From positions 1 to 26,058 of IMG/VR virus record IMGVR_UViG_3300042473_000483: DNA of 26,058 bases, one strand, 5' to 3'. Below are positions 6,275-13,101 of the stretch, one piece after another. This DNA is from a virus. The notes under the pieces were generated by a model that saw nothing but the letters and a program-made list of their open reading frames with translations, had not been told where the DNA came from and ran no database searches. Every line of letters starts with the position of its first letter. Within the stretch, counting starts at the first letter, position 1. The translations under genes were made by a program, and so were the position numbers.

Positions 6275-7236
6275 TCACAGTATACGTTGGCGATGTTGGG
6301 GAATATCTTTCGATATTGTGTCACGCAGTTGATCCTGGTGCAAAGTTAATTACAGATAAAAATTTTGCTAATTTAGCGCCAGGTACCTACTACACCAGCA
6401 TTGCAGATCTAAGCACTTTACTAAACTTTAGTTCAGTACTGAGACAAGCAAACAAAATTGTATATGCACCTCCAGATAAATGGTCTGACCAGCATAAAAA
6501 AACAAGTAAGATGCAACACTGGACTGAAGATTATCTAAACGTATTTAGATTTAAATGCCAAGTTGAAAACTTTGAACCCAAAGTTCAAATTAATAAAGAT
6601 GCGGTACTGCATTTAGTAGACCAAAGAAAAACTCAAAAAAAACAACTATGGGTTGCAGGATGTAGTATCAGTCACGGCATAGGTGTAACAGAACAAACAC
6701 GATATGGGCAATTGTTGGCCAATCAATTGAATATTGCAGCAAGTTTTTTAACCTGTAGTGGTTCATCAATTGTATGGGCTGCTGACCAAATTTTAAGATC
6801 TGACATAAGGTCTGGTGATATTGTGGTATGGGGTGTTACCTCCTGGTCCAGGACTCCGTTTTTTATTGATAATGCTCTGTCTCACGTGATGGCAAACTCA
6901 TTAGAAAAACATTCAAAACATCATAATCTAGTAAACGCTGACACGCTTGCTAGTGATCATTTGTTTTATAAATCACTGATCAGTATTTTTCAAGTGATAA
7001 CTTTTTGTCAAAAGATCAATGCAAAACTAGTAATTGCATCTTTACTAGATGACTGTGTTTGCGAATATCTAAAGGATCAACCAAACTTTATCATGTTATA
7101 CAAGTTATGGGGACGAAATTGGGATAAACTGTTTATTGATATGGGATCTGACGGGACACACCCAGGATACATCACACACCAATTTTATGCTGATCAAATC
7201 TATCAAAAATTGCAAGGCCCACTTGCATGTTCCTGA
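6271..7236 (+). CDS. SGNH/GDSL-hydrolase-like protein with extra N-terminal domain
   Basis: A 321-residue protein. Residues about 125-315 look like an SGNH hydrolase: GCSISHG at 130-136 places Ser132 as nucleophile, GSS at 164-166 could be the oxyanion Gly, and DGTHPG at 294-299 supplies Asp294 and His297. Such enzymes remove or add acyl groups on glycans or lipids. Residues 1-95 form a separate domain that resembles the N-terminus of the radical SAM protein at 7614 (shared VTD/ITD..F, then YYxxSIAD). It is AT-richer than thyX before it, which suggests separate origin. The start overlaps the thyX stop. A functional hydrolase is likely but unproven. Confidence 0.7.
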   Translation: MITVYVGDVGEYLSILCHAVDPGAKLITDKNFANLAPGTYYTSIADLSTLLNFSSVLRQANKIVYAPPDKWSDQHKKTSKMQHWTEDYLNVFRFKCQVENFEPKVQINKDAVLHLVDQRKTQKKQLWVAGCSISHGIGVTEQTRYGQLLANQLNIAASFLTCSGSSIVWAADQILRSDIRSGDIVVWGVTSWSRTPFFIDNALSHVMANSLEKHSKHHNLVNADTLASDHLFYKSLISIFQVITFCQKINAKLVIASLLDDCVCEYLKDQPNFIMLYKLWGRNWDKLFIDMGSDGTHPGYITHQFYADQIYQKLQGPLACS

Positions 7237-7251
7237 TTAATTTGCTATAAT
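7223..7251 (+). promoter_or_regulatory. Extended -10 promoter predicted to give a leaderless mRNA
   Basis: TTGCAT at 7223-7228 and TATAAT at 7246-7251 are separated by exactly 17 bases. TG at 7243-7244 makes an extended -10 (TGCTATAAT). Transcription should begin about six to eight bases after the -10 box, at 7257-7259, which is the start codon of the next gene. There is no ribosome site in between. The -35 lies inside the end of the upstream gene. Confidence 0.6.
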
Positions 7252-7256
7252 GTTGC

Positions 7257-7577
7257 ATGTCAATCAATACTCTATACTCTGAATACAAACAATACCAAGA
7301 CCCGGAATACAAAATCATCGACAACAATGTTGTACGTTTTAGTGATATTTGTGTGCATGAGTTCACCATGGGCGATGTAGAAGATCCAGACTTGTATGCG
7401 GCGCAACCAATCTGGGAATGGCAAGAAAGCCAGGCAGGAAAGTTTGTGATGGCTCATGCTGTGGAAGCACCGTACTGGATTCGTCAGGTAGACCACAGCA
7501 GTTATGGACACCGGTATAAAATCATAGCCCGGCTCAGCGAGCCAAATCAAACATTTTTTAGGTTGAAATTTAAATAA
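7257..7577 (+). CDS. Conserved phage protein, 106 residues, probably leaderless
   Basis: A soluble protein of unknown function with a characteristic run from VRFSDICVHEFTMGDVEDPD, through PIWEWQ and a repeated aromatic pattern (PYWIRQVDHSSYGHRYK), to a closing EPNQTFFRLKF. I recognise this as a hypothetical protein found in cyanophages and other aquatic T4-like phages, but no function is known to me. The many conserved Trp/Tyr/Glu residues suggest a folded beta-rich domain. It is transcribed from its own promoter and has no Shine-Dalgarno site, unlike most genes around it. Confidence 0.75.
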   Translation: MSINTLYSEYKQYQDPEYKIIDNNVVRFSDICVHEFTMGDVEDPDLYAAQPIWEWQESQAGKFVMAHAVEAPYWIRQVDHSSYGHRYKIIARLSEPNQTFFRLKFK

Positions 7578-7579
7578 AT
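7572..7579 (+). promoter_or_regulatory. Possible T4-like late promoter element
   Basis: AATAAATA matches the T4-like late consensus (TATAAATA) at seven of eight bases and fits the looser NATAAATA form reported for cyanomyoviruses. It lies in the 36-base gap before the radical SAM gene at 7614. The same gap has a C-rich duplication (CCCCCAAT at 7593-7600 and 7606-7613) and no ribosome site. Assignment depends on this phage having a gp55-type late sigma factor, which the window does not show. Confidence 0.4.
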
Positions 7580-7613
7580 ATATTTGACACTTCCCCCAAT
7601 CCAATCCCCCAAT

Positions 7614-9119
7614 ATGTTTAATCAAAAAATCTTGTGCATAGGCAACGAGACTGAAGATACTGATCATCAAGTTTCTCAGTTGTCAAAAAATCAACAGACT
7701 GTAAATCACGGACTTGTTACCGACGAGTCATTTGTTCCTGTTGATTTTGGATACTATCATGTCAGTATAGCTGACATGCCACCTGGTGCAATTGCACCTA
7801 TAGCATTGAATTTTGATCAGATCATAATGTTAGATCAAGCCAAAGAATCATATCCACACTGGAAATCATTTGTGGGAACATTTAGACTGATGTATGATCT
7901 AGAACAAACTGGGCACAATGTGGTTTATCGAGACAACGAGTGCAATAAAAATATCAGTTATTGGCACAACGTGCTGAGAGAAAACAAAAGTGTTTGCTTC
8001 TATCCATTTTTAGGACTGATTGACAATCTTGGAAGCACAGGGGTATGTCCCAAAAATTTTGACGCATTTACCCAAGTAAACAACATTGAAGATTGGCGTA
8101 CCAACAACAAATACAATGCCATGCGTGAAAAAATGTTGCGTGGAGAAGCAGTCACTGAATGGTGTCAAGATTGCTACCAACAAGAATCAGTTGGCCAAGA
8201 AAGCACAAGACAATTTGAAACTCTTGAATGGACCACTAGATTAGATTTTACCTCTGTAGATGACTTTAGCAAAATTGATGCCCCAGCATATTATGAAATA
8301 CGTCCCAACAACAAATGCAACATCATGTGCCGTACTTGTGACAATGTGCGTAGTCATTTGATTGAAAAAGAATGGAAAACCATCAACATTCCACTGTGGC
8401 ATTATCAACAAGCAAACATAACTTTTGAGCATGTGGACTTTGACACTGTAAAAAGAATTTATGTTGGAGGTGGAGAACCCACGGTGATGACAGAATTTTA
8501 TGATTTCTTGACCAAATGCATCGCACATGGACATACTGACTTTGAACTGGTAATTGGAACCAACGGTATGAAATTCAGTGACAAGATAATGAAACTATTC
8601 AGCAAGTTCACTGATGTTTGTTTTTCAGTAAGTTTTGATGGTTATAAAAAAGTAGGCGACTATATTCGTTGGGGCAGCGACTTCGACACTGTGACCAAGA
8701 ATACTCATATGCTGTTGGATCATGGTCACAAAGTTGGACTGCAAACTGTTTTTTCTGTTTACAATGCTACTCGTATGCACGAAATTTTTGAATTTTATGA
8801 TCAAGAATTTCCTACTGCAAGCCTGCTGGTGCAATATGCTGGATTTGCTGATGACATGATGAATCCATACAACCATCCTTGCCCTGACTTGGTAATAGAC
8901 TCCATGAAAAGATGCACACAAACACAAGTGTACTATTCAAACGGAAGATCTTGCAAAACACAAGTGGATGCAATGTTGGATTGGTATACCAATCAATATC
9001 AACTGGACGCAAACAAATTAAACAAGTTTTATGAATTTAACGATAAATTGGATAAATCACGTGGCAGTCTTTTGGCTGACTACATTCCTGAATTAGCACA
9101 AGCTCGGAGCATGATATGA
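7614..9119 (+). CDS. Radical SAM protein with N-terminal twitch-like Cys region
   Basis: A 501-residue radical SAM enzyme. The frame opens at a TTG at 7584, but the ATG at 7614 is the better start. Residues 1-100 are a domain shared with the SGNH protein at 6271. A Cys region at C128, C145, C184 and C187 corresponds to the N-terminal 'twitch/SPASM-like' auxiliary iron-sulfur site of this phage family, but the CC pair seen in three of the others is a single Cys here. The radical SAM cluster motif CNIMCRTC gives C235, C239 and C242, and GGGEP follows at 285-289. It reductively cleaves S-adenosylmethionine, and its substrate is unknown. It starts the sugar-enzyme block and overlaps the epimerase gene (ATGA). 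Confidence 0.88.
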   Translation: MFNQKILCIGNETEDTDHQVSQLSKNQQTVNHGLVTDESFVPVDFGYYHVSIADMPPGAIAPIALNFDQIIMLDQAKESYPHWKSFVGTFRLMYDLEQTGHNVVYRDNECNKNISYWHNVLRENKSVCFYPFLGLIDNLGSTGVCPKNFDAFTQVNNIEDWRTNNKYNAMREKMLRGEAVTEWCQDCYQQESVGQESTRQFETLEWTTRLDFTSVDDFSKIDAPAYYEIRPNNKCNIMCRTCDNVRSHLIEKEWKTINIPLWHYQQANITFEHVDFDTVKRIYVGGGEPTVMTEFYDFLTKCIAHGHTDFELVIGTNGMKFSDKIMKLFSKFTDVCFSVSFDGYKKVGDYIRWGSDFDTVTKNTHMLLDHGHKVGLQTVFSVYNATRMHEIFEFYDQEFPTASLLVQYAGFADDMMNPYNHPCPDLVIDSMKRCTQTQVYYSNGRSCKTQVDAMLDWYTNQYQLDANKLNKFYEFNDKLDKSRGSLLADYIPELAQARSMI

Positions 9120-10084
9120 CATTTTTAGTAACAGGCGGCCTAGGCCTCATTGGGCACAACATAGTACAACGACTACAAGCACGTGGTGAGAAAACTGTGA
9201 TCATGGACACCAAGACCACGTATGGTATTATCCCACAATCAGAAATAGACTACTTGATGGCCGAGCGTCTTGCCAAGATTGATAATCATCCTGTGTATAA
9301 CACAGACATCACAAACGCAGGTCCTGTAGACTATGTGATTGGCAAAGAGCAACCCAAAGTCATCGTTCACTGCGCAAGTTTCCCCCGACAGAAAGTGGTC
9401 AATGCCAACCCTGCGCTGGGTGCGGATGTCATGATGAAGGGGTTGATCAACTTGCTTGAGAGTGCCAAAAAACACAAAATTGAACGGTTTGTGTACATCA
9501 GTTCAAGCATGGTGTACGGAGACTTTGAAGATGATGTGTTGGAAGATGATACGTGCCGTCCGCAAGGGCAGTATGGAATAATGAAACTATGTGGAGAAGA
9601 CCTTGTCAAAGATTATGCTCGTCGTTGTAATTTTGAGTATGTTATTATTCGCCCCAGTGCTGTTTATGGGCCACTTGATGTTGAAGACCGAGTCGTTGCA
9701 AAATTCATGCTCACAGCAATGCGCGGCGGAGTGCTCCGAGTTAATGGAGCGAACGAAACACTAGACTTTACCTATGTGGATGATGCCGCCGATGGTATTG
9801 TTGCTGCCGCAACACGTATCATGTGCCGCAACATGACATTCAATATCACCAAGAGCCATTCAGTAAGTTTGTTGGAAGCTGCTGAAATGATTGTGAAGAT
9901 TGTGGGCAAGGGTACTATTGAGGTGCGTGACAAAGATGCAGACTTTCCCAGCCGCGGTGCGTTGAACATTGATCGTGCAAAGACCATCTTGAGTTTTGAT
10001 CCAAAAGTAGATGTAGAAGAAGGATTCCAAAAGTATTATGAGTGGCTTGACAATTCCGTTTACTGGAATCCGAAAACAGTATAA
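9116..10084 (+). CDS. NAD-dependent epimerase/dehydratase (extended SDR)
   Basis: A 322-residue nucleotide-sugar epimerase or dehydratase. The Rossmann motif GGLGLIG is at residues 7-13, the catalytic Ser is in YISSSMVYG (127-135), and the Tyr-Lys pair is YGIMK (153-157). RPSAVYGP (179-186) and FTYVDD later in the chain are typical of the extended SDR class. Likely action is NAD-dependent epimerisation, dehydration or decarboxylation of a UDP-, dTDP- or GDP-sugar, and the exact substrate cannot be read. GGAG at 9106-9109 is the ribosome site. The stop lies 47 bases inside the next gene, a DegT aminotransferase. This pairing is usual for making an amino sugar. Confidence 0.93.
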   Translation: MTFLVTGGLGLIGHNIVQRLQARGEKTVIMDTKTTYGIIPQSEIDYLMAERLAKIDNHPVYNTDITNAGPVDYVIGKEQPKVIVHCASFPRQKVVNANPALGADVMMKGLINLLESAKKHKIERFVYISSSMVYGDFEDDVLEDDTCRPQGQYGIMKLCGEDLVKDYARRCNFEYVIIRPSAVYGPLDVEDRVVAKFMLTAMRGGVLRVNGANETLDFTYVDDAADGIVAAATRIMCRNMTFNITKSHSVSLLEAAEMIVKIVGKGTIEVRDKDADFPSRGALNIDRAKTILSFDPKVDVEEGFQKYYEWLDNSVYWNPKTV

Positions 10085-11123
10085 CAATCTCCGCACTGAA
10101 ATTCTGGATGCAACAGATATTGTGTTGCGTTCAGGGCAACTCATGAGCGGCAACTACACCTATGAGTTTGAAGATTGGCTGGCTAGACGCAATCATCAAC
10201 CCTATGCTGTGACCTGCCACTCGGGCACACAAGCCCTGGAGATCATTGCCGAATGGTATCGAACACAACTGGGTGTTCCTGATATTCCTACTGTGGCTGT
10301 GCCTACAATGACTTATCCTGCCACACTAAACGCATTTGTGCGAGCAGGTTGGAACATACACATAGTAGACACTGATCAGTATGGTGTGATGGACTTGGCC
10401 AAACTTGAGCACAACACAGACGTACAGGCCATTTGTGGCGTGGGCCTGTACGGGCAATCTGTTGCCAACATGACACAAACATTATGGGCACTGACTCATC
10501 CCATCATAGAAGATGGGGCACAACACTGGCTCAGCAATGACTGTCAACGTGTGGGTGACTGTGCCATCAGTTTTGATCCCACAAAAAATCTAGCCAACTA
10601 TGGCAATGGTGGTGCTGTGATCACTGCCAATGCTGGCTTGAAAGATTTTGCCCAGAATTGGATCAGCAATGGCAAGCACAGCCGACACGCAGAAATTGGT
10701 ACCAACAGTAGAATGAGTGAAATAGACTGTGCGCAGATGTTGGTAAAGACTCGTTATATCGATCAGTGGCAACAACGCAGGCGAACCATTGCCAAACACT
10801 GGATGGAGATGCTAAAGGGCAAGCCTTGGATCACTTGCTTGATTGATGATAGCAACTTTGACAAACACTGTTTTCACAAATTTGTGATTCATGTGGACAA
10901 TCGAGATATCTTGCAACGCAACCTTGCCTTGCGTGGTGTTGAGACCAAAGTACACTACCCAACACCCATGCACGAGTTACCAGCGTATCAACACTATCTG
11001 TGTCCAGACTTGCTCAGTGCCGGCAGCAGTCTGGCACGTAGATGTTTGAGCCTTCCTATCTATCCTGAACTAACAGACTTGGAAGTTGAATACATTATTG
11101 ATCAGGTGTTAGACTGCGTTTGA
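10038..11123 (+). CDS. DegT/DnrJ/EryC1-family PLP aminotransferase
   Basis: A 361-residue sugar aminotransferase. The family start pattern IPFTGIRKQYNNLR is near the N-terminus. The cofactor-binding SGTQALE is at 62-68, EDGAQH at 158-163, and SFDPTKN (178-184) places the Schiff-base lysine at 183. HYPTP near residue 314 is the usual late motif. The enzyme moves an amino group, usually from glutamate or glutamine, onto a keto-sugar or keto-cyclitol. The ATG at 10038 has a 47-base overlap with the epimerase, and TTG at 10047 is an alternative. Its last nine codons overlap the convergent gene on the other strand, and the stop is centred in a palindrome. Confidence 0.93.
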   Translation: MSGLTIPFTGIRKQYNNLRTEILDATDIVLRSGQLMSGNYTYEFEDWLARRNHQPYAVTCHSGTQALEIIAEWYRTQLGVPDIPTVAVPTMTYPATLNAFVRAGWNIHIVDTDQYGVMDLAKLEHNTDVQAICGVGLYGQSVANMTQTLWALTHPIIEDGAQHWLSNDCQRVGDCAISFDPTKNLANYGNGGAVITANAGLKDFAQNWISNGKHSRHAEIGTNSRMSEIDCAQMLVKTRYIDQWQQRRRTIAKHWMEMLKGKPWITCLIDDSNFDKHCFHKFVIHVDNRDILQRNLALRGVETKVHYPTPMHELPAYQHYLCPDLLSAGSSLARRCLSLPIYPELTDLEVEYIIDQVLDCV

Positions 11124-13101
11124 CAAACGCATAGGTGGCCAACCAAGACCACTCATAACTTTTCTTCAAGGCGTCAAAGTCGCCGCCAACTGAATCATAA
11201 TACTCTGCACCATCCTCTGCACCTTTGCGACTCCATTGCCCGTCTGTGGTATCAACAGTGAGCCAACGATTGAGTCTGTGCTCGCTTTCCACATCAGGCA
11301 AACTGGCCTTCAGTTTTAACACTTCACGGAATGCAGTGCGCCAGCACATCCAATCCGATTCATGGTACATGGCTGTGCCTGACACAATGGGCACAACTTC
11401 GTGTGGTTGGTCTAGTGTAAAGTCCAGACCTTGCCCTGTGTTCTCCAACACCAACCGTTTATTATATGCAATCACGGCCTGATGTCCATACACCAATCCG
11501 TTCACAGGATTGTGTGCGTGAAATATATAGTGCTTGGGTTGTTGCATGCGATCAGGTTGCCACGACCAGTCAAAATCCGCAGTTACTTCTAGTTTGGCAA
11601 ACACAGCAAAGAACCAAGGTGTGCGACTGTGCCTGGCAGCCTCTTGATATGCTGCCACACGTCCGTTGATGCCCGACACATGATGTATTTGGTTCGCAGC
11701 AACACGGGTTGAATTTTTTGTCCATTGCAAATGTTCAAAATAAATGCCAGCATTTATTTCACCGTTGCTGATGAATACAATGTCCAACACTGAGTCTTGC
11801 AATATGCGCCGTGTTCGATCTATGTAGGGATAGTCATACAACTGTGTCTTTATGTGAGGCACAGCCGTACGTGGTACCACAACTGTGCCGGCACCGTCAC
11901 TGATGGGCATGATAGTTTTGGTCTCTTCGCGCCACAGTGGCACAGTGACCATGTTTCCGGGCACATAATTGTAGTTGGTAAATGTGGCCAAGGGTCCTGC
12001 CCAGTCAGTGTTCTTTACTGCATCAACATGACTGTCACCATCGTGAAGTATAACAGGCATGGGTCTACGTGGCACAGCGGTTTTGATAAAGTTTACATCA
12101 TACCATTCCAACAATGCTTTCTTTTCTGCTCTGGCAGCAAATGTGGGCACATGCATGAAGAAGGTGTCTCCAAACTTTTGGTCATTGCTGGCAAACACAT
12201 GCAACATGGTGGCTTGCCATTGTTCAGGATGCCATGAAAAGTCAAAATCCGTATAGTCACAGATACTGCTGCATATCCAAACAAACTCATGTTCGGTGCC
12301 TATGCTCTTGGCAATGCGTATTAGTGTATCTCTGTAGTTGTCAAAGTAGCGCACAGTCCGTGTGGTGTTGACGATTTTGCCTGCCGCACCACACAAGTGA
12401 TCTATTTCATATACAGCAGTGGCCACTCGATTGGTTATAGCACGTATTTGATCCACATACTTGATGTCTGTGGCACCTGCTACAGTGTATACTGGCCCGC
12501 CGGTGCGTTGATGCTGTGTGCCAAACTGGTATATGTACGGAGGATCAAAGGGATTTGGATGCCACGACTGGTCCACCGGCTCAACACCTAGCGGAACCGT
12601 CCACGATTTTTTGGTAGGCTTTGCTACAGCATGTTGAGCTGTTTCTAGTTTGATTGAATCAGCACCCAAATTATACACAGGTCCACCTGCTGATTGCCAT
12701 TGTGTGCCGAAATGATGTTGGTAGTGATCGCTGGGTAAGGAGTGCCAAGAGAAATCAAAACTGTCTGCATCTATGTTTGACGGTATGCGCCATCCATCAC
12801 GACTGCTCAGTCTTGCGATTGTACGATCTGTATGGTAGTTTGTGTGTTCATAGCCCTCACGTGGCACAAGGTATGTGCCCGAATCTGGTTGCCATTGACT
12901 GGCCCATGCATGCCGCTGATCGGCTTGCCAAGGAGGGGGTTCAAAAAGCCAGTCCCAGTCTTGGTAATCTGCTAAGTAATGCACAATCCAGAAAAATCGT
13001 GTGCGACTCAACTTCTGCGCATGCTGGAATGAATCCACCGATCTCTCGTGTGGGAACAAATTTGGCTTATACCCATCTGAAAAATAAAATACGTCAAACA
13101 T
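11095..13101 (-). CDS. Large repeat-containing protein, glycosyltransferase-like, antisense to its neighbours
   Basis: A 668-residue protein with no family I can name with certainty. It contains five related segments, about residues 48-80, 115-143, 177-205, 285-319 and 509-538. The pattern is roughly [FW]D[FW]SWxP, then an aromatic/His segment with a conserved Gln (for example HHFGTQWQ), then GGPVY or G.TY. Segments starting with strand-like DVFYFSDG (residues 3-10) and DIVFISNG (440-447), each followed by SRTRFFWIV or SRTPWFFAV, look like GT-A-type glycosyltransferase starts. The C-terminus (about 575-665) has YHESDWMCWRTAFREVLKLK and WLTV, as in phage glycosyltransferase-like proteins. It could transfer sugars or bind glycans. 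No Shine-Dalgarno site is visible, and it sits alone on the minus strand. Confidence 0.7.
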   Translation of the reverse strand: MFDVFYFSDGYKPNLFPHERSVDSFQHAQKLSRTRFFWIVHYLADYQDWDWLFEPPPWQADQRHAWASQWQPDSGTYLVPREGYEHTNYHTDRTIARLSSRDGWRIPSNIDADSFDFSWHSLPSDHYQHHFGTQWQSAGGPVYNLGADSIKLETAQHAVAKPTKKSWTVPLGVEPVDQSWHPNPFDPPYIYQFGTQHQRTGGPVYTVAGATDIKYVDQIRAITNRVATAVYEIDHLCGAAGKIVNTTRTVRYFDNYRDTLIRIAKSIGTEHEFVWICSSICDYTDFDFSWHPEQWQATMLHVFASNDQKFGDTFFMHVPTFAARAEKKALLEWYDVNFIKTAVPRRPMPVILHDGDSHVDAVKNTDWAGPLATFTNYNYVPGNMVTVPLWREETKTIMPISDGAGTVVVPRTAVPHIKTQLYDYPYIDRTRRILQDSVLDIVFISNGEINAGIYFEHLQWTKNSTRVAANQIHHVSGINGRVAAYQEAARHSRTPWFFAVFAKLEVTADFDWSWQPDRMQQPKHYIFHAHNPVNGLVYGHQAVIAYNKRLVLENTGQGLDFTLDQPHEVVPIVSGTAMYHESDWMCWRTAFREVLKLKASLPDVESEHRLNRWLTVDTTDGQWSRKGAEDGAEYYDSVGGDFDALKKSYEWSWLATYAFVKRSLTPDQ
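11115..11131. terminator. Palindrome at the convergent gene ends
   Basis: TGCGTTTGACAAACGCA is a perfect inverted repeat with eight-base arms around a single A (11123). As RNA it would form a seven-base-pair stem with a GAC loop on either strand. It is centred on the TGA of the aminotransferase gene and lies in the last codons of the antisense gene. It has no U-tract, so it is only a candidate bidirectional terminator or mRNA-end stabiliser. Confidence 0.4.
13062..13090 (+). promoter_or_regulatory. Weak promoter candidate for the gene at 13100
   Basis: TTGGCT at 13062-13067 and TAAAAT at 13085-13090 are separated by 17 bases. They lie inside the first codons of the divergent antisense gene. 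Transcription would begin about three bases before the ATG at 13100, making the mRNA almost leaderless. The -35 is poor (four of six), and this is an inference from spacing. Confidence 0.3.

Noticed and set aside
7531-7559. GGCTC-AGC-GAGCC hairpin followed by a T-run, as a Rho-independent terminator
   Set aside because: The stem has only five pairs and the T6 run begins ten bases after it. The elements lie inside the coding sequence of the 106-residue gene.
7584-7589. TTGACA in front of the radical SAM gene, as a sigma70 -35 box
   Set aside because: No -10-like sequence lies 15-19 bases downstream, where the DNA is C-rich. The AATAAATA element just upstream is a better candidate.
11461-11488. 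Minus-strand promoter (TGGACA, 16 bases, TATAAT)
   Set aside because: It lies deep in the coding sequence of the 668-residue gene and no gene start follows within a reasonable distance.
11797-12237. 146-residue ORF on the plus strand
   Set aside because: It is antisense to the repeat-containing 668-residue gene, which has clear internal repeats. The shadow is Cys/His-rich and patternless.
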